This document shows, piece by piece, positions 1 to 10,700 of a stretch of 64,000 nt of DNA (the first letter of the stretch is position 1; each line of letters opens with the position of its first letter). The stretch comes from Bradyrhizobium prioriisuperbiae (GTDB lineage Bacteria > Pseudomonadota > Alphaproteobacteria > Rhizobiales > Xanthobacteraceae), in the NCBI RefSeq assembly GCF_032397745.1, contig NZ_CP135921.1, positions 7,862,501 to 7,926,500 on the forward strand. The letters are read 5' to 3'. The position numbers were made by a program, and so were the translations under genes. The notes beneath the pieces were generated by a model. The model searched no databases. It was not told the DNA's origin and saw only the letters and a list, made by a program, of their open reading frames with translations.

Positions 1-442
1 GTCGGCGACAGGATCACGGGCAGAGACATCTTGTCGTATCGTCGCGCCTCGTGCGCGACATTGCGACACCGTGGTGGCGAGGATCTCAGCCGTCTCTGTG
101 TGACTTGACGAACTCAAGCCATTCTCACTCTCGGCCGGCAGCCCCTCCGACACGGGAAACACCAGCGGAAAGCGCTCGAAATAGGTTGAGTCTCTCCGTA
201 GTATCTCAGCTATCGCGTCGTCGATCCAACGGCAGAGCCTACCAGACATCCCGCCCCCAAACTTTCCAAGATCCGATGCCGGGACTATCGGCGAGCCGCG
301 AACGTCAGCATCGTGACGTCTCGCGGTGGCTCAAAGATCTTGTTGCCTGTTCCCTTGCAATTTGTGATTGTATCTCAACCTTGGCGGAGAATGAAGCGAC
401 AGGGTAGGTGCGCCGCCCGCCTGGACAAATAGGATTAGGCGA
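1..442. other. Upstream region with no supported gene
   Basis: No open frame here has a credible start, ribosome binding site or recognisable protein family. The stretch probably carries the promoter and leader of the oxidoreductase-PPTase unit that starts at 443. I could not pick out a convincing promoter or operator. Confidence 0.4.
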
Positions 443-1651
443 ATGGCAGCCCGGTACGACGCTATTATCGTAGGCGCCCGTTGTGCCGGATCGTCCGCAG
501 CGATGCTACTGGCTCGCCGCGGTTGGCGAGTTTTGCTGCTTGACCGGGTGGCCTTTCCCAAGGACACCATCTCAACCCATCTTGTGCAACCGCAGGGCGT
601 TGCCCGATTGGCCGAATGGGGGTTGCTGGACAAGCTTACGGCCTCTGGATGTCCTCCCATCCACACCTATTCATTTGATTTCGACAAAATCCAGATTTCC
701 GGCTCTCCGGGAACGCCGGAGATGCCGGTGGCCTTCTGCCCTCGGCGAACCATTCTCGATAAGCTCTTGGTGGACGCAGCGGCTGCATCGGGCGTCGAGA
801 TTCGAGAAAACTGCACGGTCGAAAACCTCCAATTTGGAGATTCCGGTGTCATTGGTGTCAAAACGATCATGAGCGGAAAGCAACATTCGGAACGGGCCCA
901 GATTGTTATCGGAGCCGACGGTCGCAATTCGGTTGTTGCGAGGCTCGTAAGAGCGGAACAGTACAACGAACAACCCCCTCTCTCCGCTCTGTATTACGCG
1001 TACTGGAGTAACGTTTCCAAGATCGATCGTTTTGAAGCCTACAATCGCCCCAACCGGATGATCTCCGCGGCTCCGACAAACGACAATCTTACAATCATAT
1101 CGGTCGCTTGGCCGTTCCATGAGCACGAAAAAAACCGTATCGACATCCAGAGCACATACTTGGACGCCCTTGCCCAAGTACCGGAACTGGCCGACCGCCT
1201 CAGTTCGGCGCACCGAGATACAAGAATCACCGGGATGGCCGTTCCTAATTATTTCCGAAAACCGCACGGAAACGGATGGATGCTAATCGGAGACGCCGGA
1301 TACAGCAAAGACCCAATGACCGCGCAGGGGATTGCCGATGCATTTATTGACGGAGAGCGCGGCGCTGACGCCTTGCACCGCGCATTTGGAAACCCCGACG
1401 AGAACCAGGCCCTAGAAGCCTATCAGCGACTTCGCGACGAGCGCGTTATCCGAATGTATGAACTCACGTGCCGAACGGCAAAACTCGACCCTTTGCCCGA
1501 AAGGATGCGGCAGGTCTTCGAGGCAATTCGAGAAGATTCCGATTGCATGGATGATTTTGTTCGGATGAGTGCCGGAACCATACTCCCGACGGAATTTTGG
1601 TCACCTAAGATAATGCAGATGTTGGTCGCCGCACGCCGATCCCGCACATAG
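443..1651 (+). CDS. FAD-dependent oxidoreductase, geranylgeranyl-reductase-like
   Basis: A 402-aa flavoprotein of the FAD-binding_3 / geranylgeranyl reductase-like group. The N-terminus carries a Rossmann dinucleotide fold (IIVGARCAGSSAAMLLARR, about residues 8-26). The second FAD motif, GDAGYSKDP, is near residue 290 and is followed by the GIADAF stretch typical of the family. Members reduce or dehydrogenate C-C bonds, hydroxylate, or act on carrier-bound substrates, and the substrate cannot be told from sequence. There is no signal peptide or membrane segment, so it is cytosolic. It lies 54 bp upstream of the phosphopantetheinyl transferase on the same strand, probably as one unit, and serves as a tailoring enzyme of the neighbouring NRPS cluster by context. 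The ATG at 443 is preceded by a weak GGATTAGG ribosome site. Confidence 0.85.
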   Translation: MAARYDAIIVGARCAGSSAAMLLARRGWRVLLLDRVAFPKDTISTHLVQPQGVARLAEWGLLDKLTASGCPPIHTYSFDFDKIQISGSPGTPEMPVAFCPRRTILDKLLVDAAAASGVEIRENCTVENLQFGDSGVIGVKTIMSGKQHSERAQIVIGADGRNSVVARLVRAEQYNEQPPLSALYYAYWSNVSKIDRFEAYNRPNRMISAAPTNDNLTIISVAWPFHEHEKNRIDIQSTYLDALAQVPELADRLSSAHRDTRITGMAVPNYFRKPHGNGWMLIGDAGYSKDPMTAQGIADAFIDGERGADALHRAFGNPDENQALEAYQRLRDERVIRMYELTCRTAKLDPLPERMRQVFEAIREDSDCMDDFVRMSAGTILPTEFWSPKIMQMLVAARRSRT

Positions 1652-1705
1652 CGATATTCCGATGCGAATCCAAGACGCCACGGTCGTTAGTTGAGGAGCA
1701 CTAGG

Positions 1706-2416
1706 ATGCTCCAGCCTGAGCAAGCCCCGCCCAGTGAGCCAGAGATTGCCGCCTTATTTCGATCAATCCTGCCTTACGGAGTATTCGTTCACGGTGGACC
1801 GATCGCTGCACCGCTCACAACGCTATTTGATAGCGAGTATGAACTGGTGCGCTCAGCAGTCACAAAGCGTCAGCGGGAATTCGCCGCCGGCCGGCACTAC
1901 GCTCACCTGGCATTGGCGTCCGCGGGTTTCCGACCCGCGCCTATCCATCCCGCGCCTGATCGGGGCCCGATCTGGCCAAGCGACATAGTTGGCAGCATAT
2001 CACACACCGACTATTGTGCCGTCGCTGCAGTTGCCAGCGCGAGCATCCTGACAGCTCTTGGAATAGATCTGGAGCACCGTGTTTCTCTCGCGCCTAACGT
2101 AATTGCACTCATTGCAGACCGTGATGAACGCGCGTTATGGAACGACAACAAGTTGCCTATCGAGCTTCGAGACAGCACTGCACCGCTCACATTCTCGGCG
2201 AAGGAAGCTGTTTTTAAAGCATACTATCCCAAATTTCGCAGACGAATATCATTCGGCGATATACAAATTCGATACACGGGCGTCCCTAGCCGCTTTTGCG
2301 TGCAGGCTCCCCAGCTACCTGACCCGGATCAATCCTTTCTTGCTTCAGTGGAGGGGCGTTTTGCGATCACGACCAACTATATAGCGACTGTCGCGCTAGT
2401 CCTCCGCTGCACTTAA
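1706..2416 (+). CDS. 4'-phosphopantetheinyl transferase (EntD/Sfp-like)
   Basis: This enzyme transfers the phosphopantetheine arm of CoA to a serine of carrier proteins, turning apo-ACP/PCP into holo forms. The EntD-type signatures are present: the N-terminal RQREFAAGRHYAH stretch, the ISHTDYC motif, the Mg-binding GIDLEH and the FSAKEAVFKAYYP helix. The length (236 aa) is normal. The frame is open from a TTG at 1691, but GAGGAG at 1693-1698 sits correctly before the ATG at 1706, so that start is chosen. With three free ACPs, two PCPs in the left NRPS and many carrier domains in the right block, this is the obvious activating enzyme for the cluster. It ends 11 bp from the convergent sbnB-like gene. 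Confidence 0.93.
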   Translation: MLQPEQAPPSEPEIAALFRSILPYGVFVHGGPIAAPLTTLFDSEYELVRSAVTKRQREFAAGRHYAHLALASAGFRPAPIHPAPDRGPIWPSDIVGSISHTDYCAVAAVASASILTALGIDLEHRVSLAPNVIALIADRDERALWNDNKLPIELRDSTAPLTFSAKEAVFKAYYPKFRRRISFGDIQIRYTGVPSRFCVQAPQLPDPDQSFLASVEGRFAITTNYIATVALVLRCT

Positions 2417-2427
2417 AACCCGCATTC

Positions 2428-3441
2428 TTAATCTTCGGGAAAGAACCCAGCAACGGCCGATCCTCCCAGATCACGACGGTACTTATTGTAGATCACACGG
2501 CCTACGGCGAGATCCAGAATTCCAAGCCCGAACGGTGAAAACAGTCGAGGGCGATCATTGTCTGCGCGCATCTCGCCCGCAATTAGTTGAGAAATTGTGC
2601 CGCTAACGAACTTGCGATGACCGAGGCATTGCTCTGTGAGATGGACCGACGTGTTCGCTTTCAAGCAATGCTCCACGTCATCGACGATGTTCTGGCACGA
2701 CAAAACATTTTCAATCGAAAGATCTCTAAGCGAAAGGTGCAGGACAGTTGGATTGTGCCGGAACAGCTCGACATCATTGATGTAAGGCGCAGCCGCCGTC
2801 GTCGCAAACAGTACCAAATCGCTGGCTGAGAGCACGTCTTCGTAACGATCATACACCGCAGCTCGCTGATCACACGACGTCAACTGATCCGCAAATACTT
2901 CTGCGCGCGCCTTCTCCAGATCCAACACACGGAACTCACCAACTTTCCATCCTGTACGAATGAGATATTCACAACTTGTTCGTGCGATTGGGCCCGCACC
3001 AATTACTCCCATCCGACTGACAATCTTTCCCGACGGATGTAGCAGCTCCGCAGCACATACAGCCGAAGCGGCTGTTCGCGCAGCACTGATGTTGGATCCT
3101 TCCATGCAAGCCAAAGGATAACCGGTCGCATAATCATTGAGGATTAATACGGCCGACGCCCTATTCAATCCATAGGAGAGGTTCTCCGGAAAACTCGATA
3201 TCCATTTCAAACCAACGATTGGCTCCTGATCCTTAATTGCTGCTGGCAATGCAATAATGCGCGCTGACGGTCGCCCCGGAAATCGAAGAAAATAGCTATC
3301 CGGATTGATCGTCTTCCCCTCTCCATGAATTCGATAGGTCTCTTTGACCAAATCAACAATTTGAGCAACGTTTTCAGTAGTGAATTGCTTGATGTAGTCG
3401 CTACCAATAACGGAGAATGCTCTGGCCGACACCTCTGCCAT
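2428..3441 (-). CDS. sbnB: SbnB-like N-(2-amino-2-carboxyethyl)-L-glutamate dehydrogenase
   Basis: A 337-aa member of the ornithine cyclodeaminase / mu-crystallin fold, closest in pattern to SbnB of staphyloferrin B biosynthesis. SbnB oxidatively cleaves N-(1-amino-1-carboxy-2-ethyl)-glutamate with NAD to release L-2,3-diaminopropionate and 2-oxoglutarate. The NAD-binding GVIGAGPIARTSCEYL motif and the early VGLKWISSFPEN stretch, which carries the active-site Lys of this family, are visible. It lies 35 bp downstream of sbnA on the same strand and is the last gene of the radical SAM-NRPS-ACP-sbnA-sbnB unit. An AGAGGT ribosome site precedes the ATG. Together with SbnA it supplies a diamino acid that fits the second NRPS adenylation pocket. 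Confidence 0.92.
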   Translation of the reverse strand: MAEVSARAFSVIGSDYIKQFTTENVAQIVDLVKETYRIHGEGKTINPDSYFLRFPGRPSARIIALPAAIKDQEPIVGLKWISSFPENLSYGLNRASAVLILNDYATGYPLACMEGSNISAARTAASAVCAAELLHPSGKIVSRMGVIGAGPIARTSCEYLIRTGWKVGEFRVLDLEKARAEVFADQLTSCDQRAAVYDRYEDVLSASDLVLFATTAAAPYINDVELFRHNPTVLHLSLRDLSIENVLSCQNIVDDVEHCLKANTSVHLTEQCLGHRKFVSGTISQLIAGEMRADNDRPRLFSPFGLGILDLAVGRVIYNKYRRDLGGSAVAGFFPED

Positions 3442-3476
3442 GAGGCTACCTCTTACAATGTCAGTCTATGCACGGA

Positions 3477-4526
3477 TCAGCGGCGCATATCAAAGTCCGG
3501 ATATCTCTCTTTGACCCACTGGTCCGCATAAAGAGTGCCAGCATAGCGCTCGCCAAAATCGGGGCTAATCGCAACGATGGACGAGCCAGGCGGTATCTTA
3601 TTCGCGTAGAGACGTATTCCCGCCAGTACCGTCCCGGTCGACGCACCAATCAAAAAGCCATGTTCTCGCCGAAAATCCCAACAAGCGCGCACGGTATCGA
3701 TCTCCGGAACCATAACCTTGTCGTCCAATAACTGCGGGTCAAACAGTTGCGGCTTCTGGCTGGCCCCCAAGCCTGGCAGATAACGTCGTTGCGGCTCGGC
3801 GCCAAACGTCACAGATCCGACACTGTCAACCCCGATCACCTGCGTGACCGGAGCATGCGCCCGAAAATACTCCGCACAGCCCATGGCCGTGCCAGACGTT
3901 CCAACACCAACGAACAAGAAATCTATCTTCTGAAACCGTCGCGAGATTGCCGGCCCTGTCCATCTGTGATGAGCCCACTTCGCGGCTGGATTCGCATACT
4001 GGTTTGTCCACACGACTTCGGGAGATCCTCTCCTGAGTTCTTCAATTCGAGCAAGCCGCGTGCCCAGAAAGCCGCCGTTGTTGTCGGTGCTCGTAACTTG
4101 CTCGAGCGCACCTCCGTGTGCCTCGATTAAGTGCCGCGTATCAGGAGAAATATTCGGGTCGCAAACACAGATGAACCGAAGGCCGAGCGATCCGCTTAAG
4201 ATCGCCAGAGCAAGACCTAAATTGCCCGAAGATGACTCAACTATCGTCGACCCGGCGCGCAAGCTGCGAGCACGTTGAAGATCTGACATGATAGCTAATG
4301 CGGTTTTGAATTTAATCGACCCAGCGGGATTGAACGCTTCGATTTTCAACTGCACTTCTATCGCGGTCCTAGGAAGATGAATTGAATAAAACACATCGTC
4401 CTGGATCATTTTTTCAAATTTTTCCAGGCCGGCAAGGCTGGGCGGGACACGAAACGGTGGAGCGATGCTCGGAGACCGAGTGCGGACGGGGATCCTACTC
4501 TTGATAGTAATCAGATCGTCAGGCAT
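3477..4526 (-). CDS. sbnA: SbnA-like N-(2-amino-2-carboxyethyl)-L-glutamate synthase
   Basis: A PLP-dependent enzyme of the cysteine synthase (fold type II) family. SbnA condenses O-phospho-L-serine with L-glutamate to the intermediate that SbnB then cleaves to L-2,3-diaminopropionate. Visible motifs are FNPAGSIKFKTAL with the Schiff-base Lys, the substrate loop SSSGNLGLALA and the phosphate-binding GVGTSGTAMG. The open frame extends upstream to 4577, but the ATG at 4526 overlaps the stop of the ACP gene by 8 bp (GTCCATGCCTGA) and gives a family-typical 349 aa, so this start is preferred. The translational overlap argues that Dap supply is coupled to NRPS and ACP production. Confidence 0.92.
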   Translation of the reverse strand: MPDDLITIKSRIPVRTRSPSIAPPFRVPPSLAGLEKFEKMIQDDVFYSIHLPRTAIEVQLKIEAFNPAGSIKFKTALAIMSDLQRARSLRAGSTIVESSSGNLGLALAILSGSLGLRFICVCDPNISPDTRHLIEAHGGALEQVTSTDNNGGFLGTRLARIEELRRGSPEVVWTNQYANPAAKWAHHRWTGPAISRRFQKIDFLFVGVGTSGTAMGCAEYFRAHAPVTQVIGVDSVGSVTFGAEPQRRYLPGLGASQKPQLFDPQLLDDKVMVPEIDTVRACWDFRREHGFLIGASTGTVLAGIRLYANKIPPGSSIVAISPDFGERYAGTLYADQWVKERYPDFDMRR

Positions 4527-4770
4527 GGACGCCTCGCAGTCGCTCGACCAGCTCCACGAGAGATCCAAAGCTGTCAAACTTGGATGGATCTAGATACTCA
4601 TCTGGCAGTACAATCTCGAATATTCGTTCGACCTCTCCTAAGATTACGACAAACTGCAAGGATGACAGTACGATATCATGCAGCGATGCCGCCATCGGGA
4701 TCTCGCTATCGATATGCTTCGATCCGATCGCCTTAAGGATGATCGCTCCTAGTTTCTTTCGCGTGTCCAT
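4519..4770 (-). CDS. Free-standing acyl carrier protein
   Basis: A small 83-aa carrier protein. The attachment-site region reads HDIVLSSLQFVVILGEVE: the usual DSL triplet is replaced by SSL, so the phosphopantetheine serine is present but the preceding Asp is not. The acidic helix that follows (FEIVLPDEYLDPSKFDSF) is typical of ACPs. The ATG at 4770 follows the NRPS stop codon with one intervening base, and the stop overlaps sbnA, so it is co-translated with both. It may carry an acyl group, or an amino acid undergoing modification before transfer to the NRPS. An upstream extension to 4800 exists in frame but would lie inside the NRPS gene and is not favoured. Confidence 0.82.
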   Translation of the reverse strand: MDTRKKLGAIILKAIGSKHIDSEIPMAASLHDIVLSSLQFVVILGEVERIFEIVLPDEYLDPSKFDSFGSLVELVERLRGVHA

Positions 4771-4771
4771 C

Positions 4772-7700
4772 TTACACCACCGCCGAGAGTTCAACCGCAA
4801 CTGATGTCAATTCCCGATCAGTCGGGTCGGTGCCAAGCCTCCGGAGAGCTCGAACGACTATATCTGCCGCCTCCTTCGGTCGCGTCTTGATGAAGTAGTG
4901 CCCTCCATTTTTGAGAACCACCAAACCGACGCGGTCCGAAAACATTCTCCAGTTTTCATGCCGCTTACGGTAACTTCTCGTCAATGGATCGTCCCGCGTG
5001 ACAACCGCGAGGATCGGCGACTTAACCTTTGTCGTCGATGGGTATGTACTAGCCCGATCAAAGAACCGCGCAGCGGCGACAGCATCTTGCCGGAACGCCT
5101 CAATAATGATCTGCGCTTCTGTTTCACCCAGGCTGTCAAAGCCATCGAACCCGGATCTATAGATCATCCAACGTTTAATTTGCTTGGGAGACATGGTCTC
5201 GGCTGAAACGGGCAATAGCAACGACAACGCTTGTTTCAGATGCCGCCGAATCTTCGATACAACGGGCGTGTTAATCAGCTTCCCGCCAAGAATCACCAGG
5301 CGGACGTCAACTTGATAACTCTCCAGTTGCCTCGCAACCTCCAGCGCGAGTGCTGCACCGGAACAGTGTCCCCACAGCACAACCGGGACTCGAATATTTT
5401 CCTGAATCTCTCTTGCACACCGCTGCGCAACCGCCGTGACATCCTCCACGATCGGTACCTTGCGCGGCACTTCTACTGCGTAACAGCTGAGATCCGTTCG
5501 TTGGGCGCTAATCGCATCGAATAAGGGCTTAAAATTTGCAGCGTGTCCACCAGCATAAGTAAAACCGATTATCGCGACACGTTCGGCGCTGGACGCGTAA
5601 AATTCGATGAGCAGTCGTTCTTCATCTTCACCGAAATTATACTCAATTCGCCGCGCCAATTCATCGAGCTCCGGATACTTGAATACATCATTTATCGAGA
5701 AACGGTCTTGAAGCCGCATCACCAGCTCCATAGCTTTCAACGAGTTTCCGCCAAGTTCAAAGAAGTTACTGTTACGATTGATCCGCTTAGCATCGACCTC
5801 GAGCAGCTCCGACCACACTGTGCTCAATTCCAGCTCCAATGCAGTTGTGGGAGGCGAAATTGGGACGATCTCGTCTTCGAGACCCTGCAGCAGATCGCTT
5901 AGCTTCTGTTTAGCGATTTTACCATTCTCCGAGAGAGGCAACTCATCAAGTTGAATGATACGACTAGGAACCATGTGCTCTGGCAGATTGAAGGATAACT
6001 GTCTTCGGACTTCACGTGGTCGCACTTGCCATTGCGCCACGACAAATGCAGCCAACGACTGCCTAACCTCGTCATGAACCGCGGCTGCCCCAACGACCCC
6101 AGGGCACCTCAGGAGATTCGCTTCAACGTCACCCAACTCGACCCTGTTACCTCTGACCTTCACTTGTTCATCGACGCGACCCACGAGTTCCAACGTTCCG
6201 TCGGGGTTCCAACGTCCCAAGTCTCCCGTTTTGTACATTGGCTGTCCTGGCTTAAATGGGTCTTCCACAAAGACAGCCGCCGTTCTCGCCGGGTCATTCA
6301 CGTATCCCGCTCCCACACCTATGCCCGACACACAAACCTCCCCCACAGTCCCAATCGGGACGATCTCCCGGCGCAGTTGGTGCAGCACATAGACGTTCAA
6401 ATTGGGAAGTGGACGCCCAACCGGCACGCGCTCCCCCGGCGGCGGGCTGATCATGACGTGATGGCAGATATCATCTGACGCTTCAGTTGGCCCGTAAGCG
6501 TTCACAATCGGGATCCGAGGGAATTTGCCGAACCATCGCTCCAATACGCGCGCGCGCACGTGCTCTCCCGTGACAAGGAGCCAACGAAGACTATCGAACT
6601 CAACCTGTCCGGATTCGCAGTGATCCAACAGCACTGCTAGGTATGATGGCACAACCTCCAGAACAGACACCTCTGTCGTCCGAAGCCTCGCTATGAAACG
6701 TCGGATGTCGAGCAACTCATCCTGCTCGACAATGACAACTCGGGCGCCCACCAGAAGCCCTGCCAACATTTGCCAAAGCGAGACGTCGAAACTCTGCGAG
6801 GCATTCTGACCGATGACATCGCCCTCAGACATCCCAAGGCAGGACACCTTCGCGAACAGATGGTTCAACATACCGCCGTGCCGAACCATCGCACCCTTTG
6901 GCGACCCCGTCGACCCGGACGTGAACATCAGATACGCCAAATCATCGTGCGACACATCGACCACCGGCGCATGAATCGTCCCAGCGCCGATTTGATGTTC
7001 CGCAAAAATCACCAATATTCCGCCGCGGCCAACCACCGTTCTTATAAACTCACTCCCCTCTTCTTCAGAAATGGCGACAATCACCGTCGCACCGCTCTTC
7101 GAGAGCATTTCCTCACGTCTCTGCAGCGGATAGCTGTCATCTATCGGCAGATAAGCACACCGTGTTTTGAAGCACGCGATAACAGAAGCCACCCACATCG
7201 CACTGCGTTTCATCGACACGCCAACGACTATAGCTTCTCCTCTGGTACGTGCGTAAATTGCTCCGGCGATACGGTTTGCTGCTTGATCAAGCTCCGAGTA
7301 TGTCCATTCGTTACGACCACAGACTATTGCAATGCGATCAGGGTGCGATGCCGCCCTTCGCTCAAATAACGTGTGGAAGCATTCACGCGGAATCGACTGC
7401 TTTTCTCGATTGAACCCGGACAGCTGCTCCTGACATTCAACCGCACCAATAACTTTGCCGGCGTCGGGCAGTAACGCTGGATTGTGAACGATCTCCTCGA
7501 GGCAGCGCACATAGTACTGGCCGATCCGTTCGATTTGCGTCTTTTCAAAGACGTCTGCATGAAAGTGAATCCACAAGAGGATAACATTGGTGAACGGGTG
7601 AATTGAACATTCGAACCTGAAGGGAAATTCCGTCTCTGCCCGCACCATCACATCCATCATTTTAAAACCGGGCAGATTTTGGAGCTCCGTCAAAATATGG

Positions 7701-10700
7701 AAGTGGGTAAAGTTGAACACAGTCTCAAAGAGCGGCCCTCTGCTTTTCCGATCCTCCTTGATTTTAGCCATCGGATAACGTCGGTACGCAATAAAATCGA
7801 CCTCTGTGCGATACGCAGACAAGATTATATCCTGCCAAGTCATCCCTTCTTTCACTTCCATACGGAAGGGAAGCGTATTGAGAAAAAGCCCAATAACGTT
7901 CGCGCTATCTTGCAGCTCCGGCCGCACTCCGTACTCGTAACCCGTTACGATATCTCGCTCACTTGTCAGCAACGACAACACGTAGACATGCGCGGCGAGC
8001 AGCACGGTCTTTACGGGAACGCCTAAACGAGCTGCAACTTTTTTGATGTCATTGGACAATCCGACGTCGTCGGAAACGTGGTGCACGTTGACCTTTGTCG
8101 AAGCCGCGCGCTTCGCATTTCCCCACCTAGGGAGCCGCAAGCAACTACTTCCGGCCAGAACACTGTCCCAATATGCCTTGTGTTGCCGGTCCTTCGAGAC
8201 ACTCCTCTCTATCGCAATGAATTGACGAAACGTCGATGCCGGGCGACCGGGCGGATCGACTCTTCCGTCGAGGGCGGCATAATAGTATTTGAATAGATCA
8301 CGGTGAATAAGATTGACACTCCATCCATCGAGAGCGGAATCGTGGAAGTCGATTGTGTAGGTATATTCGCTCTCGTTGAGAACATGGATATGGAATCCAA
8401 CCAAGCCCGTATTTTCCCAATCAAAGTTCTTATCGCGGATGGAACGGATATCCGCCTCAATGATCTCGCCTTGTTGCACGGCCGCTAGACCACGAAGGTC
8501 ACGAATGGTGAGCGGCAACGGAATGTTGGGATGAACGATTTGTATCGGCTCGGAAACTCCGCTTAATCGATAACTTGTGCGGATGATTGTGTTAGCTTGG
8601 CACAATTTCGACACAGCGACCTCGAAGGCGCCTCTGTCAAAAACTCCCTTGATCTGATAGCTGAACACATCGTGATACAGCGGGCTTTCTCTTATGAGGT
8701 GAGATTGAAAGATGAGGCCATGCTGAAGCCATGACAGCGGGTAAGCGTCTTCTGCCCAGCCAGGCACCCGCGCGCGATCCTCCGCCCGCAACAGGGCGAA
8801 TGGACTCTCATTGGATTGGATGGAATTCGTAGTTGCTTCGCGAACAACCGATGCAAGCTCTCGAACCGTGGGATTCCGATAAACGTCTTCCGCAGATACC
8901 GCTTTGCCGTATAACTTCACTTTCGACACCACCGAGAGAACCTTGATAGAGTCCCCTCCGGAAGCAAAGAAGTTGTCGGAAACACCAATTTCGGGCGCCT
9001 CGAGCACATCTCTCCAGACCTGGACCAAAAGGCCCTCCAGAGGCGTCGATGGCTCCTCTCCTATTGATGTGGGTGATAGCCCCAGTAGCGCGACTCGATC
9101 TGCCTTGCCGGACGGCCCAACAGGGATGCTTTTGATCTGACTGATCGATGTCGGCACCATGAATGAAGGAAGGCTCGCGGTCAGAAACTCTTGAAATGCC
9201 CCCTCAGAGCATTCTGACTTAAGTACGACGAACCCATGGAGACTGTCGGTCCCCAGATTCGACTTTCGAACGGCCACCACGGCATCCTTGACTGCCGGAT
9301 GGTTGCGGAGCGTAGATTCGATTTCTCCGATCTCTATTCGATACCCGCGAACTTTAACTTGATCATCGTTCCGCCCAAGATACTCAACTTCCCCGTTAGG
9401 AAGCCACCGCGCGACGTCACCGGTGCGATATAGCCGCTCCGTTGGTGAGTAAGGATCGATGATAAAGCGCTGCGCGGTCAGTTCATCGCGATGCAGGTAA
9501 CCACGCGCCACCCCAATGCCACCTATGTAAAGTTCTCCCGGCGCATGAATAGGCTGCAGTTTACATCCAGGACTGAGGACACGTAGGTAGGTATTATCGA
9601 TCGGCCGACCAATCGGAACGCGATCGCAGGGACCCGTTCCCGAGCAATCGTGATAGGTTACGTCGATCGTTGCCTCCGTCGGACCATACAGGTTCGTTAA
9701 ACTAACGGAACCGCCGAACAGGCGATTGAAGGCGCCGACTTGATCTGGTCCCAGCGCTTCGCCGCTGGCAAACACCCGCCGCAAGCTTCGCAACGGATGC
9801 AGGTCCGCCCAGGATTCGAGATGATTCAAAAACGCCTGCAGCATTGAAGGAACGAAATGAATGACCGTCACGTGAAATTCGTCAATCCGCTTCACCAATT
9901 CTTCTGGGTTCCTCTCGTCTCCCTGCTTGGCAAGACAAAGTGAAGCACCCGCCAGGGCCCACCACAGCAATTCCCACACGGAGACATCGAACGAAATAGA
10001 TGTCTTCTGCAGCAGCACGTCTTTGTGGGTCAGAGGGTATTTTCTCTGCATCCAGTGCAGTCGGTTGACAAGTGATCGATGCTCGATCATTGCGCCTTTC
10101 GGTTGTCCGGTGGACCCCGAGGTGTAGCAAACATAGGCTAGATCACGGGCGCCGGCCATTTCATCGACCGGCCCAACCGTCTCTTCGTCTAACCCCACTT
10201 CGACGAGGTCAAATCCAACCAGGTCCGCGGTCGAGCCGACACGGGACACAAGGCAAGCTGCACTGCAATCTGCCAATATGAACTGAATACGGGCCACAGG
10301 ATAACTCGGGTCGATAGGAAGGTACGCTGCTCCGGCTTTCAATATTCCGAGAATACCTATTAGCAGCTCAGCTGATCGCTCCAACATGATTGGAACGATC
10401 GCTCCTCGTCTAATGCCGCGATCGCGCAACAGACGAGCGAACCCATTTGCTCGACGATGCAGCTCTGAATACGATAGGGTTGCCGTGTTCGAGTATATTG
10501 CCGGTCGATCGGGATTCCGAGCAACCGCGGCATCGAATAGCTGCACAATGGTTTGATCTTCAGGATACGCTGCGTCGGTGGAGTTGAACGCGTCGAGCAA
10601 GAGCTGCTTTTCGCTCTCACAGACGACCTCGACTTCCGCGATCACCGCCGCAGGGCTTTCCGCGACCATGCGCAAAACGTGAGCCACTCTTGCGCATATT

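Noticed and set aside
51..407. 118-codon + frame at the left edge
   Set aside because: No ribosome site, no recognisable family and an unlikely composition. Treated as non-coding.
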